NCBI GenBank assembly: GCA_000827265.1
Contig: KN834788.1
Span: 186,001 to 250,000 of the forward strand
DNA length: 64,000 nucleotides
Reading direction: 5' to 3'
DNA from: Collybiopsis luxurians FD-317 M1
Taxonomy: Eukaryota; Basidiomycota; Agaricomycetes; Agaricales; Omphalotaceae
Positions 11,742-23,200 of this stretch are shown piece by piece. The position numbers were made by a program, and so were the translations under genes. The notes below the pieces were generated by a model, which had not been told where the DNA came from, made no database searches, and saw nothing but the letters and a program-made list of their open reading frames with translations. Numbering within the stretch: the first letter of the stretch is position 1; each line of letters starts with the position of its first letter.

Positions 11742-12362
11742 TTGATACCTCCCTACGAGTGGACAAGCAATGTACAGCATCCTCCAAAAAAGGGTACTCC
11801 TTCAAAATGGAATTCTTTACACTTTCAGTCTCGTGGTGTTCTGCAGGCTTCAAATTGCATGTACATCGAAACTCTGCTCAATCCAGCGCAGGAGCGTGAC
11901 TTCATGGACATGGATGAAGATGTTGAAAAGGTATTTACATGGCTGTCATGCAGACTATCGAGGCAAGGGAAATGTCAGAAATCGATAGTGGTGACAATGA
12001 TGTTGACAATGACTATCTCATCCTAAATGTCATGACACTGTGGCAGCAGCTGGAACACTCCAATGTTACATCTGGGATGTTGATGAGCCTTTTGCCCATA
12101 AACTCGAAGGACTTTTGGCTTCATTTGGATGTTAAATTCACCTCGAGAATGTGGAATCGAGAGCCGAAACTCATATTACCGATTTTTTTTTTCTCGCAAA
12201 TAATTGAGCTGTGTTTACTGCTAATAGCAATATCTAATGCATTTGAGCCATGTTAGGCCTTTATTGAGGCATTGTTTTTTACCTCCCTTATAATGCGTAC
12301 TCTCTCATAACGCATACTTTGAGGCTTCCAGCGAGGAATATGTATTATGAGGGAGTCAACTG
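11742..12362 (+). mobile_element. Right end of a pogo/Tigger-like DNA transposon, 5'-truncated
   Basis: The right border reads GGGAGTCAACTG followed by TA (12363-12364). Its complement CAGTTGACTCCC is the classical pogo/Tigger type terminus, and TA is the usual target. Inside are near-duplicate subterminal motifs (TAATGCGTACTC and TAACGCATAC, 12293-12318). Upstream, broken frames give ETLLNPAQERDFMDMDEDVE (about 11869-11928) and, in another frame, an Asp-rich stretch ending LWQQLEHSN. These resemble the acidic C-terminal tail of DDE_1 (CENP-B-like) transposases. The catalytic core and left TIR are missing. Confidence 0.5.
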
Positions 12363-13561
12363 TATATCACTATTACTACGACACAATATAAAGTGGTCTG
12401 ACATGGCTGGCTTGCCTGTGTCACATTTCCTTATGCATCGGCTAAGACGCTGGTATACGTTGCTTAGTTTGAAATTATGTTATCAAACTGAAAAACGTAT
12501 ACATTCATGACCATGAACTGGTTCACGCTCAGGGCAGCTTTCCGTTATAAAGCTGAACCGTGGAGTTCCCGCCTATCCCAGGCAACTAACTCTCGATTGT
12601 GGTATACATATATGTATATATACCCCGGGACTTAAAGATCACTGTTTGATAATTCTGCGAAAGTTTCGCCAATTGACCGGTCTCCAAACATTCAGCTCTC
12701 ATGCAAAAGCGTGGTTTTTGACAGGAACTCCAAACCAACTGAATAAATTCTAGACGATATGACGAAACAAATGGTGAGTTTATGATCAGAACTTTGAACG
12801 GTAACAAATTCGAGACGATTTGTCTGTCCCATGGGATGGAATACACGATGAGGAGTGTGTAAATAAAAAGCTGCAGAAGCGGATTCTGCATCGAGTCGGG
12901 TGATATGTTGGGTACAATGGACTGAATAATTGACAATTTAATGTAAGTATCCACTCTATGCCACGGCTACATATTGCCAATACAATCGGTGAATGAGTGT
13001 TGTTCGGTTCTTGATTTGCCTGGTTACAGGAAATCGCGGGTCCATGCAAAGTGTCTGAACAGTCCATACTACATTGCATACGACTGACAGACAGCTTGAA
13101 TGTGATCGTCAAGATACCAGTACGGGCCCGAATAAGAACCGAATCTGCTAGACCTTCTATTTTATCTATACATGCGTATGATAAGTTCAACCTGCACCGG
13201 ATCTTCTCCACTGCAGCTTCGGTTTTTTCAAATCAACCGATTACCACGGCTACGCCACTCAGGGGTGAATTATACTGAATGTTTGCTCTGGCGTAACAGC
13301 TCAATGAAAAACGGTACGTAACAGGTCACCCTGTCTTCTAAATAGTACTTCGTAACCCGCCAAACCTCATTGCCGGTCACGACTGAAAATTCTTTGAACA
13401 GGATGCACGCCACAACCTTCGATTCGATATTAATATAGTGCTTTCTAGGAAAAGCTCGGTAGCCGCTCCGATTACCCTTCCCTCTTCCTTATACCTATCA
13501 AGCGGCACCCCGCTTCAGGTATCACAGTCGCTATCTTCGAACGGCACGTTCTGTAGCGACT
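12363..13561. other. Intergenic region upstream of the permease gene
   Basis: Overlapping short frames on both strands (for example 12786-13211 minus and 13051-13278 plus) with no recognisable domain. Base composition shifts towards higher GC than in the flanking transposon DNA, as is usual near a host gene. The promoter of the permease is expected in the last few hundred bases; no clear TATA was seen. Confidence 0.4.
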
Positions 13562-16116
13562 ATGACGAAAGAAAGAACTAGTCTCTCGACGACAAATTCC
13601 AAAGGATCTGCTATCGACAATGTTGCTGAAAATCAGTTGAATGACATGGGTTATCAGTCAGAATTGCGAAGGGTACGAAGTTGTTTATATCTCTCCGTAT
13701 TATCTCCCTGAGCCTGTCTTTCTATTCGCGTAGTCGCGTAGCCTTTCAGCCATTTTGTTCAGTGAGTCGATTCTAGCTCTTTTAGTTTCGCTTAACTCAA
13801 ATTTCGACGATCCCAGTGCTGTTCTGTGAGAGCGATTCTTGTTGGAATTCATGTTATCGGGGAACTAAACCTTAGTGAGAACAGCTGTCATGGCCGTTCG
13901 TAAGTAACCACTTTTGATGCGCCTCGCCCTGCTGCAGTGACTTTTTCCTCCATAGCATTTACTATCAGCACCACTCTGTATACCGGTCTTATTGGAGGTG
14001 GAGCGGCTACAATGGTGTGGGGGTAAGCACGCCCTTACATACCCGTGATTGACGTGGCTTATCGCTGGGAACTGATTTCTATTTAGACATACTCTCACCG
14101 CTATCTTGAGCGTGCCTATTGCGCTTTCCCTGGCTGAACTCGCTTCCAAATTCCCGACATCGGCAGGAACGTATTATTGGACATATCGCCTAGCTGGCCC
14201 TCAACGTCGTACGCTGTACTCGTGGATCAATGGATGGCTTTTCCTGGTCGGGATGTGGACATGTAGTCTCAGTGCAACCTTCGTTAGTCTCTCCTTCTCT
14301 AGGTTATGATTGTCATTTTAACAGTTTTGGCAGGGTACGGCGGGGCTCATCGTTGCCGGTGTGAATATACTTGTACCCAGTTGGAATGCGACTACATGGC
14401 AAACATGTCGGTGCATTCCTCCGCCGACTCTCTCACAAGAAGCATTGAATATTTTCCCTACCAGATCTTATCTTCTTGGCCACCGAAGCTTTCGTTGGAA
14501 TTTGTGGGGTGTTTTTAAATGAACATCTTCCAACGCTTGATGTGAAGCGCTGGCTTTTTTCTTCTTAATAGTTCCCGCGCTGACTAAATCCCTCTGTTCT
14601 TTGTACAGTTCCTCGGTTCAGCATGGGGAATCACGGGTACCATCAGTAAGTTCCTGTTCACATGCAACGCCATGGCTAGTCCATTCATCTTTTCATAGTC
14701 ACTGTCGTCTGCCTTCTCGTCAAAGCCGCTGTCGGGCGCCGGCCTGCTTCTTTTGTGTTCGGAGGCTTTGACCCTTCCTTTTCTGGATGGCCTTCAGGGT
14801 GGACGTTCTTTATTGGTCTCCTACCGGTAAGCTTTCCTCTAATCGTTCTAGTGCATTCTAGTTAAGCTCTTATTTAGGGAAGTAAGCGCTCATACAAGTT
14901 ACTCATTTTAACTAAATTCCAAATGATCATATTCGCAAGTTTACACATTTTCCTCAACCGGTGCACGTTAGTGAAACAAAATGAATGTGCCTGAATTTCT
15001 GTGTTAACTGATTTGTCAAGTTTTACCGATGGCGGAAGAGGTCCATAACCCCACTAGAAATATTCCGCGAGCAACCATCTGGACAATTCCTGTCGGCTAC
15101 CTTCAAGGTTTGATGTATATTCTAGCAATCTACTTTACAATTCCTGATATAGAATCTTTGCTACAATGTAAGTCCTGACTCAAATACTTGGAATCTAATG
15201 CTCACCCATTGTTAATGGCCTGTAGATGAGCAGCCAATTGCTCAAGTTTTTCTACAAGTTATGGGATCACCCTCTGGCGGATTTGGCCTGGTAAGTATCA
15301 TCGCAATTCCTGATAGACCTCTCACTCATTTCTGTCTAGTGGTTTATCCGTAAGTTACCATCGACGCAAGCAAACTGTACTTTTCCATTAAACTTACTAA
15401 TTTGATAGTATTCGGTGTCTGCATCTTCTGCTCCATCCCGGTAAATGTTTCCGCCTCTCGAGCTACCTGGTCATTTGCTCGGGATAAAGCCATTCCCTTC
15501 CACCATATAGTCTCACATGTCAGTACAAACCATTTCGGGGGTCTTCCAATTGCAGCTCTCATGCTGTCTCTCGCCGTTCAATCCTTGCTCGCCCTCATAT
15601 ATCTTGGGTCTACAACTGCATTCAATGCCTTTGTCGGTATTGGCGTAATAAGCCTCATGACTAGCTATGCAATGCCCATAACCCTCTCACTACGCAACGG
15701 CCGGAGAGAAGTGAAAGATGCTGCATTTAGCCTGGGTCGTTGGGGAACCGCCCTCAATATCGCCGCTATCCTATGGATTCTACTGCAAATTGTTTTGCTT
15801 TCCATGCCGGTGACTCTACCTGTGGAGGCTTCTGACATGAGTACGTTTCTACCAATTCTCAGCTTACTACAAATTATGCAACTGATATCTACTACTTCAG
15901 ACTACGCATCCGTCATTTTTGTCGGTTTTGCTTCCATAAGTGCAGGATATTATGTCCTTCGTGAGTGTCTGTATATTTTTTAGAATTTGCAACCATACTC
16001 ACTGGCATGTTTGCTATAAAGGCGGCCAGTATCAATTCAAAGGGCCACCAGGAGTCGACAACAATGAAAATAGTGGATCAGAATCTCCAAGTCTGGGTTC
16101 TGTGAAGCAAGGATGA
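13562..16116 (+). CDS. APC-superfamily amino acid/choline permease, about 15 exons
   Basis: A plasma-membrane or vacuolar amino-acid/GABA/choline-type transporter. The start MTKERTSLSTTNSKGS leads into NDMGYQSELRR, the usual cytosolic N-terminus of fungal APC permeases. Transmembrane blocks follow: TGLIGGGAATMVWG, IALSLAELASKFPTSAGTYY (substrate/Na-site like TM3 region), FLGSAWGITGTI, then AEEVHNPTRNIPRA (the conserved AEE.NP loop), VGYLQGLMYILAIYF, SRATWSFARDKAIPF and SLRNGRREVKDA. The end is NYASVIFVGFASISAGYYVL..GQYQFKGPPG with TGA at 16114-16116. Predicted exons: 13562-13672, 13734-13761, 13938-14022, 14087-14282, 14334-14406, 14465-14541, 14609-14645, 14699-14826, about 14936-14959, 15021-15169, 15226-15290, 15340-15349 (10 nt), 15409-15841, 15901-15961, 16021-16116. 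One junction (14826 to 14936) is off by one base in my model. Substrate cannot be assigned. Confidence 0.9.
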
Positions 16117-16481
16117 GAATAACTATTTCCTGTCTCTCCTGTTCCTGTAGAAATACAGAATGTGTATTGAATAAAATGATGGAATATGATATTTCTGACA
16201 ACATCTATATGCATTTTTTGGCATTTAGCTAGGCTCTGTAATGACTTGATGAACTTACAATTTTTTTTCTTCTAACTCTTTGTAAGAATGTTGAGTATCG
16301 ACTCGGAAATCAAATCTACAATCTGCGTAAATACAAGAAGAAGCATGTGCATTCCATGATCGAGGGTCAGCGACACCTAGTCGTTCGTGGAATGGGATTG
16401 GAAACAATATTGTGTGAATCAGGTGTTCTAAAAGTGCAATCTTCCCTCATATGAGCAAGAGCATCATAGCTAGGGCAATAA
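16117..16481. other. 3' flank of the permease gene
   Basis: AT-rich sequence with several polyadenylation-like AATAAA-type stretches (for example GAATAAAATG at about 16169). No gene recognised. Confidence 0.45.
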
Positions 16482-16880
16482 TCATATATCATTGGGAATC
16501 ATGCAAATGTTTTTAGTGATATCAGGTTTGTACGAGGTAGTCTCTTCATGAGTCTGCGAATCTGAGCCTGAACTCGTTTCCACTACTTTAAACTTAATTG
16601 AACTGAAGTCAAGCTCTGGCGAGTCTTTGCTATCAAGGTTCTCTCGGAATTGTTTTGGTACATTTAGTCTGTAATCAGAAGTAAGCGGATGATCAGCCAC
16701 ACACTCGTAGATGGACGGCCTACAGCTCGAGGAAGAATATTGTATATACTTTTCAGTTGGAGGCACATGTCAAAAGAAGGGTTTCAACGTACGTCTTGGC
16801 ATCAAGAAGACTATCCCCAGATTCAGAAATGTTTGTGGTGCTGCAGCATAAGTGCAATTTTTAGTTTGAGGACGACAAGG
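16482..16880 (-). pseudogene. C-terminal fragment of an unidentified host gene
   Basis: On the minus strand an open frame of 94 codons ends at 16482 (KDSPELDFSSIKFKVVETSS, ending MIPNDI). It continues upstream past a single TGA as NLGIVFLMPRRTLKPFF and CTYAAAPQTF. It reads like natural protein sequence with an acidic, Ser/Thr-rich tail, but I do not recognise the family. It is cut off by the GC-rich inverted-repeat element beginning at 16901, so the upstream exons may have been displaced or lost. Confidence 0.35.
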
Positions 16881-16900
16881 CAAATGAGGCAGGCCCAGAA

Positions 16901-17708
16901 GTAGTGTTGCCGCGGCTCGCAAATAAGCCGGGGGCTGGAACCGAACCGGTCAGCCGGCGGGCGCCTACACGTGAACCAGCTTCCCACGGCTCCCAGCTGC
17001 ATCGTTCAGCTTGGAGCCGGCTCACAGTCGACTCCTTCCGGTTCAATTCATATTTGGCATCTCAAGTCTTGCGTGTCATCTTTTGGTCTACTGTAGGCCC
17101 TTCCCTTGCAGCCAAAATGCTTAGTAATCTTCCAGCAATGCCATGAATAATCATTTTGGTTTCCAGATGAGAGTGTGCTCGAATCGTAGAGTTTAGTACA
17201 GGTGTATCTACAAAATAGTTCACAACTACTTCAGTTTCCTCAACCATGAATCAGGTAGAATCCCCTGTCTCGACGTTTGCCCCTACTATAAACTGCACAG
17301 ATATTTCCTGTGTCCGTAATTTTAACCTCCTTCCCGAGAAATGTTCAAAATATGTCGCTTTTATATAAGCACATTTTGAGACTACACTCGAGCATAGGAC
17401 AACGAGGAAATTTTGATGAGATTTCGTCGCTCGTGCTATACCGTTACCACCGCCATGTCACTACTGTGTCCGCTAGGCACTTGTTCCTCTGTGTTCTTTG
17501 TTCATCTGCACCCTAAGTAATTGTAGCTGGAAAGTATTGTAGAAACAAATTACATTGGTTTAAGAGGTTTTAATTCCGCTCAGCTTACCAGCTTGAAGTC
17601 GGCTTGGACCCAGCTCAAGTCAGCTCATTCTGGCTGTTGAGCCGGCTAAGTATGAGAGCCGCAGCTACGTGAGTCGACTTGCGGCTAGCCGACCCGCAGT
17701 AACACTAC
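16901..17708. mobile_element. GC-rich element bounded by 15-bp inverted repeats
   Basis: The left end GTAGTGTTGCCGCGG (16901-16915) matches the complement of the right end (GTAGTGTTACTGCGG, ending 17708) at 13 of 15 bases. Both arms (about 140 bp each) are unusually GC-rich and full of short palindromes such as GAGCCGGCT and AGTCGACT, unlike the AT-rich core. No transposase frame is inside. It fits a non-autonomous (MITE-like) element or two opposed SINE/MITE copies. No clear target duplication was found. Confidence 0.45.
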
Positions 17709-17710
17709 CT

Positions 17711-17815
17711 GGAAGTACTTGATCGAGATGGTACCTGTGGCAAGCTTCCATGCTGGTGTGGTTCCTGCATCAGCATAGAAGCTTGCCACAGGTACTGTCT
17801 CAATAAAGTGCTTGT
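17711..17815. repeat. Long hairpin-forming inverted repeat
   Basis: GTACCTGTGGCAAGCTTC (17731-17748) pairs with GAAGCTTGCCACAGGTAC on the other arm, with the inner pair ATGCTG/CAGCAT and a loop of roughly 14 nt. Pairing extends outwards with mismatches (AAGTACTTGATCGAGA against AAGCACTTTATTGAGA). The stem is about 45 bp. It could be a MITE or the source of small RNA. Confidence 0.75.
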
Positions 17816-20033
17816 GGGCCCATCTCATCCACAAATGGAAAAACCAACCAAGATGATGTAGATCAAAGCAGCAGATCAAAGGTCATGAGTGGGAGAGTAT
17901 TTCCCAGTGAACAACTGGTGATATAAAGAAGAACTTCTGTTTCTGAATTTTAGAGTTGATACGATGATCCGGGTTCACTGACAATACCCATCAGCATACA
18001 ATTTTTCTTATGGTTTCACATGCACATTAAGAATCTTTGTTTAGAGATTAAGGATGTGAATGTGATTTTAACTTATTCTGAAGTTATTTTGTTCATGCGT
18101 AGATGAAGAGATACTCTTATATCACCGAAATACAACTGGTAGGACTTATAGAGACTCCAAAGTAGACTGGTTAGTTTAACCTGTTCTCTGTTGAGCAGTA
18201 CAGTGTTACCATTGCTGGAAGCCAACAGTCAGGTGGTTCACTAATACAGAGGATAAACATGAATAAATGTTCTATACACACAGTCAATTTTGCATGATTA
18301 GATGATCATTAGTAGTGCAAGCTGGATGTAGCTGCTAAGTGTGAGAGAATAAGGAACTGATATGAAATCTTGACCTTTGTGAGAAGTCTTGGCCTGGTAA
18401 CTTATTAAAAGGTTGAAAGACAGGAAGGAACCACGCAGTGAGAAGAAGAGCAATGAGTGAAAAAGACCTTATTTATATCCACTGATTTTTTGGGAATGAT
18501 GGTTTCACCACTGTCGTTCATTTGAGAAAAGTCTGGATTGTTGCAAATTTAAGGATGATGCTCGGCTGACATGATGAGCATAGTATCCAAAACCTGAAAA
18601 GAATTGAGCTTTTTCCATGCTTCCTAGTGCCGATAAAGGGAAAAAACCATTGTTTGAACACTTGAAAAATTTCCTCACAATTTTAACACTTGACAAATCT
18701 CAAAGAGGGTTAATAGGTATGTCTATTAGCTTTGTTTAGGACGAATGGTTCAAAAATGTGCTCAAACAAAATGATTTTCTGTGAAAGTATCAACTCTAGG
18801 CACATTATCAACTCTGGTACAGAGATAGAATGACCCAAACTACAAATATTCAAAGCCAGTGTGAAGGTTACAGAATGAATTGACTATGATGTTGTTATGA
18901 TACATCCATGAACAGTTTTCGGACCTCGCGCACCATTACCAATGTGTAACTATGATAAATGCATGATCTTACTCAATGAATACAATTCCACAGAAGGCAA
19001 GAGTTGCCATATTTGGCCAAAATTGCCTCTTTGAAACTGCTTTTTATAATGTACACTAGCAGAAACCCGTGCCAATGGCACAGGTTTAGATCATAAGTTT
19101 TTAGTTAGTTTATGTTTATTAATATCACATATATATACACATGAGTCATTATCAGATCGGTAGGCAATGAGCATGAGAGGTGGTTTCAAACATAAACCAT
19201 TCATTCAGCTGCAGAATATATCACATGCTTTCCTGCTTTTGCCATTCAGAATGTTCTTGCTATGTCCTGCATTATCAGATAAGGTGGTAGAGTTGGACTC
19301 AGAGTACTAGATCAAAGTCATGACAATGAGGACCATGGTCTTTTTTCATAATTGATCTGCATGCATTTTTGGGTGTTAGAGTTGTAGTCAATAACTGATT
19401 CTGTTTGCAAGGTTGGGTGATAGCTGTACAGCTGCATCTGGGAGTTGGGGATTCTGTGTCAGTATCTCATAAGTATGTTCATAAAGTTTTGTGTTGATAT
19501 GACTGGTGTCATACCATATACTTTTCCGAGCTTGGCTCCTCATCAGAGACAACTACAAGTCTATAAAATGTACAGATTCACCTTGTAGTCTGGCAGCAAG
19601 CAGAGTTATACTCTCAGCACAGTGATTATAGAATCCCTTAGTTTAATTCTAGACCAGCCAAGTCAAAGGGACTTAGTGTTTTTCCAAGTGTATCAGACTA
19701 GAATTGCACAAGAATGGGTCAGTAACAGTGTGCAGGGTTCTATGTCCATGGTGCCATAATGGTCAGGACTGCCCGAGGATGGCCAAGACAATGTCAGACA
19801 AGTGTATTATTCATATGGGATATTTACCCATTTTACCGGGTCTAGACCTGTCACGGCAAAACAGCATTTCAGCTGTCATTAATTTGGCTATTTGACATGA
19901 CAAGATAGCTGAAGTTGGCAATATAAATCATTACTCATGGAGGGGACCCAGGTAGAAAAGGTTATATAGCAGCAGGAATCAGTTTTAATATTGCACAGAA
20001 ATCCTATATGGGGAAGGGAATTTGGTATATAAG
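17816..20033. other. Gene-free stretch
   Basis: No open frame longer than about 65 codons and no domain. It contains the Helitron-like hairpin described separately at 19063-19087. The remainder has no structure I could interpret. Confidence 0.5.
19051..19090 (+). other. Helitron-like 5' end hairpin
   Basis: GTACACTAGCAGAAACCCGT continues into GCC-AAT-GGCACAGGTTT. An 11-bp stem (19063-19073 with 19077-19087, one mismatch) follows a TACACTAG stretch. Many plant and fungal Helitrons begin TCTACACTA... followed by ACCCGTGC..GCAC(G)GGT. Here the expected TC start reads TG, and no Rep/helicase frame or CTRR 3' end was found, so only a fragment or non-autonomous copy is possible. Confidence 0.35.
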
Positions 20034-20035
20034 TA

Positions 20036-21323
20036 CTCAGGGTCATCAAAAGTATCCGGCACATATTAAATTAAGTCAACACAACTTCGCACATTAAAAA
20101 TTTTGTTTGTGCTTGTTCTTACTCTCAACTGCCCTGATGCATATTTGCTTTGGTAAAGTAGATAACATTAAGAAATACAGGAACTCTGTGTACTCAGTAT
20201 TTGGTGTGAGCCCCCTTCACCTTGATAATAGCCTCCATAATATGATCCAGCCTGTTAATATACTTGTCAACATCCTTGACTGCAATCTCATCCCAGACTT
20301 TGTGCATGGCTGCAATCAGCTGTTGTAAAGTGTTTAGGTGATGACCAAGAGCCCTGATACCCTTTTTAAGTTCATGCCAGACTGGTTCAATGGGGTTGAC
20401 ATCAGGGGAAGAAGGTGGGTGTGGGAAGATGGAGATGCCATGGTCAGCAAGCCAGTTTTTTGTTCATTTGGCGGCATGGGTAGGTGCGCCATCTTGTTGG
20501 AATGATACATCCCCCCTCTCCAGTTGCATAGCAGTCCAAAATGGCAGCAACACTGGCTCGAGCACTTGGTTTTCATAGATTTCTGCATTGATCCCTCTCT
20601 TTTTGCCACCATCATATTCCATGACCTGCAGCGGTCCCTTCTGCCCCTTCATAATGCAACCCCAGATCATAACATGAAGGCTAGACTGCTTAAATGTTGG
20701 AATCAAACAGTCCTCATCAAATTCCTCATCAGCTCGGCATGTTATATAGACTCAGCCACTCTAGTCATCCAGGTAGATATAACATTCATCAGACCAAATG
20801 ACTCTGGACATGTCAAAACCCTTCTGCTCCTCTGCCCATGCTAATCTCTTCTTCCTCTGAGTGTCCTTAAGCAATGGAACCTTTCTCCCAACCCTCCTAT
20901 GATATCCTTCTGCTGCAAGAAGATGCCAAACAGTGGACTCACTGACATTGAGATCCAGGTCAGTAGCAAGCTCTTGAAAAGGCTGTTGGCAGTTGGCTTG
21001 TGCATGTCTGACAAGCTTTCGGGTGCCTTTCTTTGTGATTTTTCTTGGGCAGCCACTGCGAGGCTTGTTCAATGTAGAACCTGTCTTTTTGTATTTTGTC
21101 CAAATATCACTGGCTGTAGTTCTCAGAATTCCAATGTGTTCTGCGGCAGCAGTGATAGTATTTCCTCCTTCAATGTAGCCAATAAGCCTGTTCTTAGTGG
21201 GAGAGTGGTGCTCAGTAGCAGGCATTGTGAATGTACAGGATGGGGATGTATATAATAAACAAAACTTTCAACACATCGCACTGCTTCACACCCCATGTGA
21301 TGGATACTTTTGATGACCCTGAG
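20036..21323 (-). mobile_element. Complete Tc1-like element, 22-bp TIRs, TA target duplication
   Basis: The left terminus CTCAGGGTCATCAAAAGTAT(CC) at 20036-20057 is exactly repeated in inverse at 21302-21323. TA sits on both sides (20034-20035, 21324-21325), the hallmark of IS630/Tc1/mariner insertion. Length 1288 bp, normal for Tc1. It encodes one DD34E-type transposase on the minus strand, carrying only a few stops. Confidence 0.95.
20098..21225 (-). pseudogene. Tc1-family DD34E transposase, inactivated by four stops
   Basis: Cut-and-paste transposase. From the start at 21225: N-terminal helix-turn-helix (RLIGYIEGGNTITAAAEHIG), second HTH with the GRPR-like RSGCPRK, then the catalytic triad. 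First Asp in VIWSDECY, second Asp in SFQQDGAPTHAAK, third acidic residue in SSPDVNPIEPVW. Frame and length (about 370 codons) are those of full Tc1. In-frame stops after IYLDD, SG, THAAK and TKY are each explained by a C-to-T change of a CAG or CGA codon; otherwise the frame is intact. The copy is therefore young but not self-mobile. Confidence 0.93.
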
Positions 21324-21325
21324 TA

Positions 21326-22203
21326 GATAGGAAATGGGAAGAAAAGACAGGTTCTGACACCCCCTCTTTATCAGGCATTTGATCTGGTTTGGAATCAGTC
21401 TAAAACTTCAGTGCAGAGTTAAAGTTAAAGAGTGGTGTTCTGTGTTCTGTTTTGTGTTTTTGTGTTTTTGTTAAACTTGATTATTGTGTTTGAACTTGGT
21501 ATTTTGGTTTTGACATTACAATTTGGATTTTGATTGAATTTAAACTTGTGCACTCTAACTACACTACTATTACTCCAACCCCCATTTAAACTTCAACTGC
21601 TAAAGGCCCCTTTGAACTTCATGTTCTTGGGTGTTTTTGGTGTTTGTTTTCTATCTCACTGCACCCACCACATCAGTGTACAGGTTAAAAAAATATAACA
21701 TATTCTGAAGCAATTTCATGAGAGAGATCTGAATTATGACTCATTCAAAGTTGAAGGGCAACTGTAGGATCATAAAAATATAATTGAGTATAAGTGGGTG
21801 ACTGTCTGGGAGGTGGTTTGAGAGCTCCAGACAAATGATATAAGTTTCCATGTATACAAAATATCCAGTTCTTTTAGCCATAGCAATTTATTGAATAATC
21901 TAACTCATCAGCTCCGAGTGAAGTAAAGGCAAAAGCAGTATTATATTGAGTAATATTAGCTCAAAATTCATTTGCTGCAGCATCATTACCTTCATATATT
22001 GTCCCATTGTAAGTACTTTATATGTCCTGTGTCTGCAGGGGATCTTACAAATGAAATGTCCCAACCTGTCCAGTGTCCAATCGAGCTCTTGTAAATTTTT
22101 TCTTAGGCATCTGTAGGCACTTAGCCTTTGATAGTAGTTAAATTTTGAAAATTCCTTGATGTCCTGGCATCCAACAGACACTTCCAAAAAAATTAATTTC
22201 ATA
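21326..22203. other. Gene-free stretch between Tc1-like element and X1
   Basis: T/G-rich simple sequence around 21426-21500 (repeated TGTGTTTT). A minus-strand frame at 21900-22238 encodes FSKFNYYQRLSAYRCLRKNL and reads into the X1 terminus; no family recognised. It is probably a degraded element. Confidence 0.4.
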
Positions 22204-22205
22204 TG

Positions 22206-22572
22206 CATCAGGAAAAAGGCCCTATAGCCCAGGCACATATGGGTTGTTATGGGTTGTCCTCAGGCAGTTTAAGGCTTCTCAGGAGTCCTGGGCTACATAG
22301 GCTGCCCAGGATGCCAAGGGACACCCCCCAAATCCTGTGAAGCCTGAGAGTCCCTGGGGATCCCTGAGCATCCCTGAGGCTGCCCTGAAGTTCCCTGGGG
22401 ATCTTTCAGGTGTCCTGAGGCTTCAATACATAAATGTGAAATAATAAAATATACTTTCATCTGTTCTTCTATTTATTCTACTCTATATATCCTACTCTTG
22501 TATTGCTTTTAATATACTGTAGTATTGTATTTTATTATACTGTAGTATTGTATTTTATTATATAGCTGTAAT
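22206..22572. mobile_element. Left part of TIR element X1 (split by Ty3-3)
   Basis: Starts CATCAGGAAAAAGGCC and contains GC-rich GCCCAGG/CCTGGG motifs, then an AT-rich core. It is interrupted at 22573 by Ty3-3 and resumes at 44010-44587, ending TTTTCCTGATG. The 2-bp duplication TG flanks the joined element (22204-22205 and 44588-44589). Total length without the insert is about 945 bp. It shares termini and subterminal sequence with X2 and X3; no coding capacity. Confidence 0.85.
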
Positions 22573-23200
22573 TGTTGCGGAAACAAGAGATGAGGCAGCA
22601 GCACAGATATGAAATACAGGCACTAGCACAGAGCGAGTGTCAAGCACAGGTGGTGATGTGAGCTCAAGCACAATATAAAAGAATAAGGGATCTCAACAAT
22701 GGTGATAGCTCAAAGGGCCAATCACAATGATCAAAGGATATCAAGCTAGTCCCCAAAGACCAAGTCAATATTGAGTGTGAGCAAAGATACAGACACATAC
22801 CTAGTCCCCAAAGACCAAGAGGTCAAGATGGGGAACTAGGGGCTATCTACAGTCCTATTTATATGAGTTGGAGAATAGAAAGGAAAGAACAATAAAAGTG
22901 ACAGCGCGAGAAGAAGAAAGTGAAGATACATGTGGTTGTACATGAAAGAACAATGAAAGGGTGACAGTGTGAGAAATAAAGATTAGGAATTGTCTCAGTG
23001 AGAAGCAAGAGGATGATAAAGCAAATAGAAAGGGGGGCAGTGGAATCATGTGGAAGGAAGATGGAAGAGTGAAGTGTCAAAGAAGTATTGGAATATCAGA
23101 ATGGAATGATGGTGTGTCATAAACACAATCATGTGAACAAGAGTGTGAAGAAAGTGAAAAATAGGGGTGAGAAAATGATATAAGTACCAGTGTCACAACA
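22573..23200 (-). repeat. Ty3-3 3' LTR (628 bp)
   Basis: Read on the minus strand it begins TGTTGTGACACTGGTACTTA and ends TTCCGCAACA. It is preceded by the polypurine tract GGAGGGGGGTAA (23201-23212 complement). Inside, a 19-bp sequence CTAGTCCCCAAAGACCAAG is directly repeated. It matches the LTR at 43358-44004. Confidence 0.93.

Noticed and set aside
12586..13278. Overlapping 75- to 141-codon frames upstream of the permease
   Set aside because: No domain, no preference for one strand and no splice logic; left as intergenic.
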